A stretch of DNA of 21,528 bases, taken from NCBI GenBank assembly GCA_964228455.1, contig CAXQZM010000002.1:1-21528 (forward strand), in the 5' to 3' direction. The position numbers and the translations under genes were made by a program. This document shows, piece by piece, positions 15,862 to 21,528 of this stretch. The stretch comes from CAXQZM01 sp964228455. GTDB lineage: Bacteria; Pseudomonadota; Alphaproteobacteria; UBA7985. Position 1 is the first letter of the stretch. The number at the start of each line of letters is the position of its first letter. Below the pieces are notes generated by a model. It did not search any database and had not been told where the DNA came from. It saw only the letters and a program-made list of their open reading frames with translations.

Positions 15862-15896
15862 AAGACCCTCAGTAAGCTAAGATTTCTGAGGGTCTT
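15862..15896. other. Perfect 11-bp inverted repeat (hairpin) in the divergent ppx / adaptor intergenic region
   Basis: AAGACCCTCAG at 15862-15872 and its exact reverse complement CTGAGGGTCTT at 15886-15896 flank a 13-base loop. The 248-bp region 15762-16009 separates two divergent genes, so no coding gene needs a terminator here. Possible roles are a regulator binding site, a stem in the 5' untranslated leader of the adaptor gene, or the terminator of an unrecognised small RNA; the following run (TCAAGG) is a poor U-tract. I could not identify a convincing -35/-10 pair on either strand in the rest of this region. Confidence 0.6.
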
Positions 15897-16009
15897 TCAA
15901 GGATTCAAAAATGCTTGTTGTTTTTTGCATGGGCTAATGGGTGTAAGTTGAAAACTTTAACCTATATGGAAAAATTAAGTTACTAATCTGTCACTGGAAC
16001 CCACCCCTA

Positions 16010-18385
16010 ATGTTTATTTCCCGTCTTGTTGCTGTTCTCTTTGTGCTGGCCGTCGGAGGTTTCGTAACTCTTGCCACATTCACACGTGATCCGGCAGATA
16101 GCGCCACACGTCTGCCTGCAGATCTAGATTTGACCCCCATTTCGATGGATGTGGAGCGATTTGATGCCTTGGCCTCTTTATTTATAGGCTTTGAATCCGA
16201 TAGCGCCGACCTTGAAGCAATCACGTCCAACCTGCGCTCGCAGATGACTACTTTGGTGTCAGAAATGGTGATAGCGGGGTGGGATGGTGACCTCTCACTA
16301 TCAAATGCTACCAATTATTTCTCGAGTAGTTTTGAAGAAAAAATCACCCCAGAAGTAGTTGAAACCCTGGGTAAAGCCCTATCAATTCAAGGGGACAATG
16401 AGGAAGCTGATAGTCCAACCACAGAAAGTGTTCTTGTGCTTAGCAATGAGGAACGACGTATTAACGACTTTGGCAATGAGCTGGGATCTATAGCGGCGGA
16501 CATAATTGGAAACTCTACGATTAGAGAAACCCAAGACGGCCCATTAATCGGCGGAGTAAATGAGGTAGATGTACTTGGAGGCCTCCGCGCGCAGTTTAAC
16601 AGACCCCAACGGGTTGCATTTGAATTAATTGAACCGGAAATGTTCACCCCAGAAATTGAAGCACCAGGAGCAACGTCCGTTAACCGCCGCACCCAGATTA
16701 GAGCACGGACGAGTAGTCCAGTTGAAGAGATATTTGCAGATCGAGGTGATTTTGTTGAAAGCGGACAACTTATTGCTCAACTAGCTATAGATGGTCGGGA
16801 GGCTCAAAAAACACAGGCCGAGGCAAACATCTCTCAAGCCCAAGCCAGCATTGCTCAAGCTGAAGCAAGTCTAGCGCAAGCCCAAGCGAATCTTGATAGT
16901 GCAAAGGCTAGCATCCCGCAGGCAGAATCCGCAGTAGTGCAAGCTTACTCAAATTCAGAATCCAGCATTGCTCAAGCTGAAGCAAGTTTATCTCAAGCAG
17001 AGGCAAATCTTGAGAGTGCAGAGGCTAGCATCCCTCAAGCCGAGTCTGCTCTAGTGCAGGCATTCGCAAATGCCGATGCTAATATTGCGCAAGCCGAAGC
17101 AAGCTTATCTCAAGCAAGAGCAAACCTGGGAAGCGTCAGGGCAAGTAAAGCCCAGGCAGAGGCCAACCTAAGTTCAGTAAAAGCATCAATTGGCTCAACT
17201 AATGCACAGGTGGCCCAAGCTGAGACAAGCTTAGCCGACGCTAATCAAGCTTTGGCCGATATCACTGCTCTTGGAGACTTTGCCAGCGAGGCACAGCGGC
17301 GGAACGCAAACTCAAATGTAAGTCAGGCTACCCAATCGCTTAATTCCGCCCTAGCCGCCAGTGCGCAGGGGTCGGCTAGTATTGCTCAAGCTGAAGCAAG
17401 CTTATCGCAAGCTCAGGCAAATCTTGAAAGTGCAGAGGCTAGCATCCCACAAGCCGAGGCCAGCCTAGCTCAGGCACGAGCTAACGCGACAGCGTCCATT
17501 ACGCAAGCCGAGACAGGGCTTCTGCAGGCGAGAGCAAATCTTGAAAGTTCAGAGGCTAGCATCCCTCAAGCCGAGGCCGCCCTAGCTCAGGCACGAGCTA
17601 ACGCAGCAGCATCCATCACGCAAGCCGAGACAGGGCTTCTACAAGCACAAGCAAACCTCGATAGTGCAGAGGCTAGCATCCCTCAAGCCGAGGCTAGCTT
17701 AGCACAAGCATATGCTAACCTTGAAAGTGCGGAAGCGAGCCTGGATCAAATTGAGCTGGATATGGACCGCCTCTCAATTCGAGCACCTTACGCCGGTAGA
17801 ATTGAACAACGGACAGTGGAAGTAGGAAGCCTTGTTAATGCAGGCGATAACATCTTTACGATTACAGACCTTAATCCAATGGTTGCGCGGGCTGCAGTGT
17901 CGGATACGGTGCGGCAAACGCTTAAGCTTGGAGATATCGTAAATGTAGTAATTGGAGACGGGGCAACGGCTTTGGAGCAAGCAGGACCAATCACATTAAT
18001 TGATACCACGAGTATAGCAGCCACTCGAACATTTGAAGTAGAGGTGGAGTTAGAGAACTCAATCGAAAACGGCCAGCCAACAATTGTTGATAACCAGTTT
18101 GCTACATTAACATTTTCCAGCGAACCAGTCTCTGCCTACCGGATCCCACAGTCAGCGCTCACCAGCACATCATTTGGTATTGATGACGAAGGGACGACAG
18201 GGCTTCTCGTAGTCGATGACAAAAGCCGAGTAGCATTCTTAGAAATCAATTTTTCTGACTATAACGACGGGGGCGAGTTAATAATAGCAGCTGACCGCAT
18301 TGGTAATGGCCCTCTGCGCCTCATCATCGGTCGTGGCGGGTTTGTGAAGATTGGTGATCTTGTCGACGGACGCAGGCAGAACTAG
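16010..18385 (+). CDS. Periplasmic adaptor (HlyD/AcrA-type membrane fusion protein) with a very long coiled-coil hairpin
   Basis: An efflux-type periplasmic adaptor expected to link the downstream RND pump to an outer-membrane channel. Residues 1-22 (FISRLVAVLFVLAVGGF) are a signal anchor without a lipobox. Residues 25-210 are an acidic region I cannot assign. Residues 215-262 hold the first half of the lipoyl (barrel-sandwich) domain (VEEIFADRGDFVESGQLIAQL). Residues 264-587 are an Ala/Gln/Glu-rich coiled coil. Residues 588-625 are the second lipoyl half (IRAPYAGRIEQRTVEVGSLV), followed by beta-barrel and membrane-proximal domains (IPQSALTS; GRGGFVKIGDLV). The hairpin tip is near residues 420-432, making arms of about 160 residues, against tens of residues in AcrA. 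Both arms contain a 39-residue repeat. The ATG has no good Shine-Dalgarno; the next in-frame stop upstream is at 15944. The RND gene follows after 35 bp. At 791 residues it is about twice the usual adaptor length. Confidence 0.9.
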   Translation: MFISRLVAVLFVLAVGGFVTLATFTRDPADSATRLPADLDLTPISMDVERFDALASLFIGFESDSADLEAITSNLRSQMTTLVSEMVIAGWDGDLSLSNATNYFSSSFEEKITPEVVETLGKALSIQGDNEEADSPTTESVLVLSNEERRINDFGNELGSIAADIIGNSTIRETQDGPLIGGVNEVDVLGGLRAQFNRPQRVAFELIEPEMFTPEIEAPGATSVNRRTQIRARTSSPVEEIFADRGDFVESGQLIAQLAIDGREAQKTQAEANISQAQASIAQAEASLAQAQANLDSAKASIPQAESAVVQAYSNSESSIAQAEASLSQAEANLESAEASIPQAESALVQAFANADANIAQAEASLSQARANLGSVRASKAQAEANLSSVKASIGSTNAQVAQAETSLADANQALADITALGDFASEAQRRNANSNVSQATQSLNSALAASAQGSASIAQAEASLSQAQANLESAEASIPQAEASLAQARANATASITQAETGLLQARANLESSEASIPQAEAALAQARANAAASITQAETGLLQAQANLDSAEASIPQAEASLAQAYANLESAEASLDQIELDMDRLSIRAPYAGRIEQRTVEVGSLVNAGDNIFTITDLNPMVARAAVSDTVRQTLKLGDIVNVVIGDGATALEQAGPITLIDTTSIAATRTFEVEVELENSIENGQPTIVDNQFATLTFSSEPVSAYRIPQSALTSTSFGIDDEGTTGLLVVDDKSRVAFLEINFSDYNDGGELIIAADRIGNGPLRLIIGRGGFVKIGDLVDGRRQN
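16904..17137 (+). repeat. Two 117-bp tandem units in the first arm of the adaptor hairpin
   Basis: Units begin at 16904 and 17021, each coding 39 residues of the pattern [KE]ASIPQAESA, then SIAQAEASLSQ or NIAQAEASLSQ, ending ANLESA or ANLGSV. Each unit is four heptads of the form [I/L/V]xxAxA[S/N] plus one 11-residue stretch. The units are similar but diverged at the DNA level. Confidence 0.85.
17435..17719 (+). repeat. Two and a half 117-bp tandem units in the second arm of the adaptor hairpin
   Basis: Units begin at 17435, 17552 and 17669, the last being partial (17 codons matched). By eye the first two differ at about 16 of 117 bases and 5 of 39 residues, mostly at third codon positions. 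The period is the same 117 bp as in the first arm. The high similarity indicates fairly recent tandem duplication, or purifying pressure to keep the pattern. Confidence 0.88.
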
Positions 18386-18420
18386 TTTTCAGTGCAGCAG
18401 ACTACAGGACATATTTACAC

Positions 18421-21400
18421 GTGATTGACTCAATTATTGAATTTTCCGCCCGTCAGTGGCGCGCCACCCTATTCGTACTATTTTTTCTTATGCTCGGTGG
18501 TGCAGGAGCGGCAATGCTGGTTCCTAAGGAAACCAACCCCGACATTTCCATAGGCGCCGCCTATATATCTCTCAGAGCCGAAGGGGCTTCAGGGGAAGAT
18601 GTAGCAGATACAATTATAAAGCCACTAGAAGACGAGTTACTTGGCGTAAACGTAATTGAGAGAGTAAATGCGACAGCTTATGATGATGGTGGGAACATTG
18701 CTGTCGAATGCTTCCCAGATGTTGCCCCAGATACATGCGCTCAAGAAGTGCGCAATGCTGTACAAGACGGAGAGTCTAATATCGCAGCGAGCGCAGAAGC
18801 TCCCACGGTCATTCCAATCAATATATCTGATGAGTTTCCTGTAATTGTTGTGAGCCTTTTTGGCAACGCAAGCCCAAGAGATCTTAAGCTGGCGGCAGAA
18901 GCGCTACAGGACGAGATTGAAAACATTCCCGGTGTTGAAGAGGCTGAGCTAAGCGGAGATCTGGGCATCCAAACTGAAATTATCATTTCACCAACAGTGT
19001 TTGAAGACTACGGTTTGTCCCCCGGACAAGTTGCTAACCAGGTCGTGAATGCAAACCAAAGTGTTGGCACGCCAAAATCTATCTCAGATATTGGAGAGTC
19101 GGCAGTCATAATTGACTCAGGACTAGAGACACTGAAAGATGTTTTTGACATCACACTGGTCGCAGCAAACGACACAGAAATCCGGCTCGGGCAAGTGGCC
19201 TCAATAAGGCAAAGCTTTACTGAAGCAGAGACACTAGCTCAGGTAAATGGGAAGCCAGCTCTCACATTAGTTGTAAAGCGCAAGTCTGGTTCAAACGTTC
19301 GAGCAATCGCGCAGCAGACAAGAACCCTAGTTAATGGGATCACAGGCCTAGACCAATGGAATCAAGAGATTGAAGTTACTTTTACCCAAGACTCGTCCAT
19401 CCTGGTAAATCAAATGCTCAGCGATCTTATTAATGCCGTCGCTATTTCCATCCTGCTAGTTTTAGTAGTTATTGTTGCAGTTCTTGGGCTTCGAACCGGA
19501 CTTTTAGTTGGGATTGCAATCCCTGGATCGATGATGATCGGAATACTATTTTTGTATGCATATGGCGCTACAATGAATATCGTAACGATGTTTTCCCTCA
19601 TTCTTGCGTCAGGAATGTTGGTGGACGGGGCGATTGTCGTAACCGAGTACGCAGACCGGCAAATTTCCAAAGGAATGGCTAGGCTAGAGGCCTACGTAGC
19701 AGCGGCTAAGCGCATGGCCCTGCCGATTATATCATCGACGGCAACTACACTTGTAGTGTTCGCGCCACTCCTATTCTGGCCCGGTATCGTTGGAGATTTC
19801 ATGGGATACTTGCCCTTAACTCTAATCGTAACCCTTACTGGATCATTGCTCATGGCAATGATCTTCGTTCCGATTTTGGGTGAACATTTAGAGAAGTTTT
19901 TGCGGGTAATTTTTGTAATAATGCTGGTGGTGGTGCCTTTAACTCTGTCAGGCAGCGGACCTATTGCTCAAATACTAAGCGCCACTATCATGTTGCTATC
20001 GTTGATTTTTGTACCGCGGATCGTAGCGATGACAGCCCGAGATCGATTTATAACGGATACACCCGATGAGGAAGAATCCGAGCTATCAGATTTTCAAGGA
20101 TTTACAGGTCTGTACGCCCGAGTTCTTAATGGTGCAGTTCGCACACCTATTTGGACTATGGGATCCGCGATTGTTATTATTTTTATAATTTTTGGCGCCT
20201 CAACACCCAAGACAGGATTTTTCCCTGAAGTGGACCCAGAACAGTTTATTATCAATGTTAAAGAGCGAGGTAATTTATCTATCGAAGAAAAAGAAGAGCG
20301 AGCAGAACAGGTCCAGCAACTGGTATTCGACATGCAGCGCGAATATGGAGAATTCGCTAACTTCCGACTCGTTGCAACCGGAACCAATCCAGGCGAAGAC
20401 ACAATCGCAACGATTGACGTCGAACTTACGGATTGGGCCGTGCGCGTGTCGACCTCAGGACGAGCTGTAGCAGATTTAGAAGCAGATCTGCGCCAGCGCA
20501 TTTCCGGATTGTTTACCGCCGATGTCGAATTAACTCTCCCAGCGGCAGGTCCACCTACAGGTAAAGATCTACAGCTCCAGCTACAGTCGACTACCGGAGA
20601 CTCTGCGAGCCTTACACAAGCAGCTAGAATAGTAGGAGACAAGTTCAAAGAAATGGGCCTGGTCGATATTGACGATAAGCTAACCATTCCAGGCTTTGAA
20701 ACGCACATAAAAGTAGATGAGGTTCGCGCAGCAGAACGCGGCGTCACGAAGGCAGAGATCGGCCAATATATCTCACTCGCAACTCGAGGTCTCAAAGTGA
20801 CGTCTTACCGGCCTATTGGTTCAAGCGAAGAAATCGATATCCGGTTGCGCTACAATGAAAATTATCGAGACCTTGCCTCTGCCATGGCAGTAAACATTAT
20901 TACACCATCCGGCGCAGTTCCACTTAGCGATCTAGCAACACTGACTTACGAACCAAAAGCTGGCATTATTACCAGGCTTGACGGTACAAGAACCCTTACC
21001 CCACAAGCCAATATTCCGCCCGGCACATCACGCGTAGTTTCGGAATACGTTGAGGAACTTGAAGAATGGGTTACTTCTGGTGCTGCAGATCTGCCCAGTG
21101 ATGTGGTAGCCATATTCCGTGGCGCGAACGAAGAGCAGAATGAAGCGTTTGCCTTCCTCGGCCAAGCCTTCGTAATTGCTCTGTTTGTGATGTTTATAAT
21201 TCTTATCACACAATTCAATTCGTTCTATCATGCTGTACTCATCCTAATCGCGGTGTTCATGTCTGTTGGCGGTGTATTCTTAGGACTCTTCTTAAGCGGT
21301 GGCACACTAGACCTAATGGCTAACATCGGAATAATCGCACTTGCAGGAATTGTCGTTAATAATAATATAGTCCTAATAGACACTTATCAGCATCTGATGC

Positions 21401-21495
21401 GGGAGCGAAAACCTAAAACTTATGAAGAGCGACTGCAGGTGATAATACTAACTGGTGCGCAGCGCTTAAGGCCCGTGCTTTTGACAACCGTGACG
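18421..21495 (+). CDS. RND-family efflux transporter permease (3' end missing)
   Basis: A proton-driven inner-membrane pump of the AcrB/RND superfamily, paired with the adaptor upstream; substrate unknown. The start is GTG, with AGGA 11 bases upstream, and it is needed to include the first membrane span (TLFVLFFLMLGGAGAAMLVP, about residues 17-36). The first large periplasmic loop spans about 40-335. A TM cluster includes ILASGMLVDGAIVVTEYADR at about 393-412. The second half has the usual FFPEVDPEQF after TM7, a second periplasmic loop, and the late span IALAGIVVNNNIVLID. Of the AcrB relay residues, D407, R971 and T978 are matched by D402, R1015 and T1022, whereas D408 is G403 and K940 is N980. 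The frame runs 1025 codons to 21495, then into adapter sequence, so only the final one or two membrane spans are lost. Residues 493-537 appear to be an extra hydrophobic insertion. Confidence 0.93.
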
Positions 21496-21528
21496 AGATC
21501 GGAAGAGCGTCGTGTAGGGAAAGAGTGT
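21496..21528 (+). other. Illumina TruSeq adapter sequence (artefact)
   Basis: The last 33 bases begin AGATCGGAAGAGCGTCGTGT and continue exactly as the standard TruSeq Read 2 trimming adapter. They interrupt a conserved RND motif (RPVLLTTVT), where family members continue with a hydrophobic span. This is untrimmed read sequence at the contig end, not genome, and should be removed before translation or database submission. Confidence 0.98.

Noticed and set aside
16802..17760. Regularly repeated DNA resembling a CRISPR array or satellite
   Set aside because: The repeats are in frame, vary mostly at third codon positions, have no spacers, and code a coiled coil inside a complete adaptor gene.
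20094..20795. Long minus-strand open frame (233 codons) opposite the RND gene
   Set aside because: It lies wholly antisense to a well-supported RND coding region; its translation is Ser/Arg/Ile-rich with no recognisable motif, as expected for a shadow frame.

Overview
The window reads as a chromosomal segment of an alphaproteobacterium of moderate base composition, plausibly a free-living aquatic one. The support is the DUF2794 protein (an alphaproteobacterial family), the gene order dnaB-alr-mlaE-mlaF-radA, the YfgM-like/bamB/der block and the ppx-rlmE-guaB-guaA block. Genus-level placement is not possible from sequence reading alone. Coding density is very high. No gene-free stretch exceeds 300 bases, and no rRNA, tRNA, insertion sequence or CRISPR array was seen.

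Layout. (1) Positions 1-4918, plus strand: a tightly overlapping housekeeping operon with the 3' part of dnaB (replicative helicase), alr (alanine racemase), mlaE and mlaF (lipid-transport ABC permease and ATPase) and radA (recombination). (2) 4915-5292, minus strand: a small DUF2794 gene whose stop overlaps the radA stop. (3) 5422-8787, plus: a YfgM-like membrane-anchored protein, the outer-membrane assembly lipoprotein BamB and the ribosome-assembly GTPase Der. (4) 8844-15761, minus, transcribed right to left: ppx/gppA phosphatase, rlmE, guaB, guaA, a DUF1772 membrane protein, a GNAT acetyltransferase and an SDR oxidoreductase. The first four lie within tens of bases of each other or overlap, and link polyphosphate/(p)ppGpp hydrolysis, 23S rRNA modification and GMP synthesis. 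(5) 15762-16009: a 248-base divergent intergenic region with a perfect 11-bp inverted repeat. (6) 16010-21495, plus: a two-gene efflux-type unit, an unusually large periplasmic adaptor (membrane fusion protein) followed by an RND transporter that runs off the contig end.

Most of the window is ordinary. The part worth attention is the adaptor/RND pair. The adaptor has a predicted antiparallel coiled-coil hairpin with arms of about 160 residues, several times longer than AcrA's. Both arms are built from a 39-residue (117-bp) unit made of heptads plus one stutter. It also has an unassigned acidic region of about 185 residues before the lipoyl domain. The RND partner has Asp-Gly and Asn at positions where AcrB has Asp-Asp and Lys, and carries an apparent extra hydrophobic pair between its two halves.

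The last 33 bases (21496-21528) match an Illumina TruSeq adapter and are not genomic; the last eleven codons of the RND reading frame are therefore artefactual.
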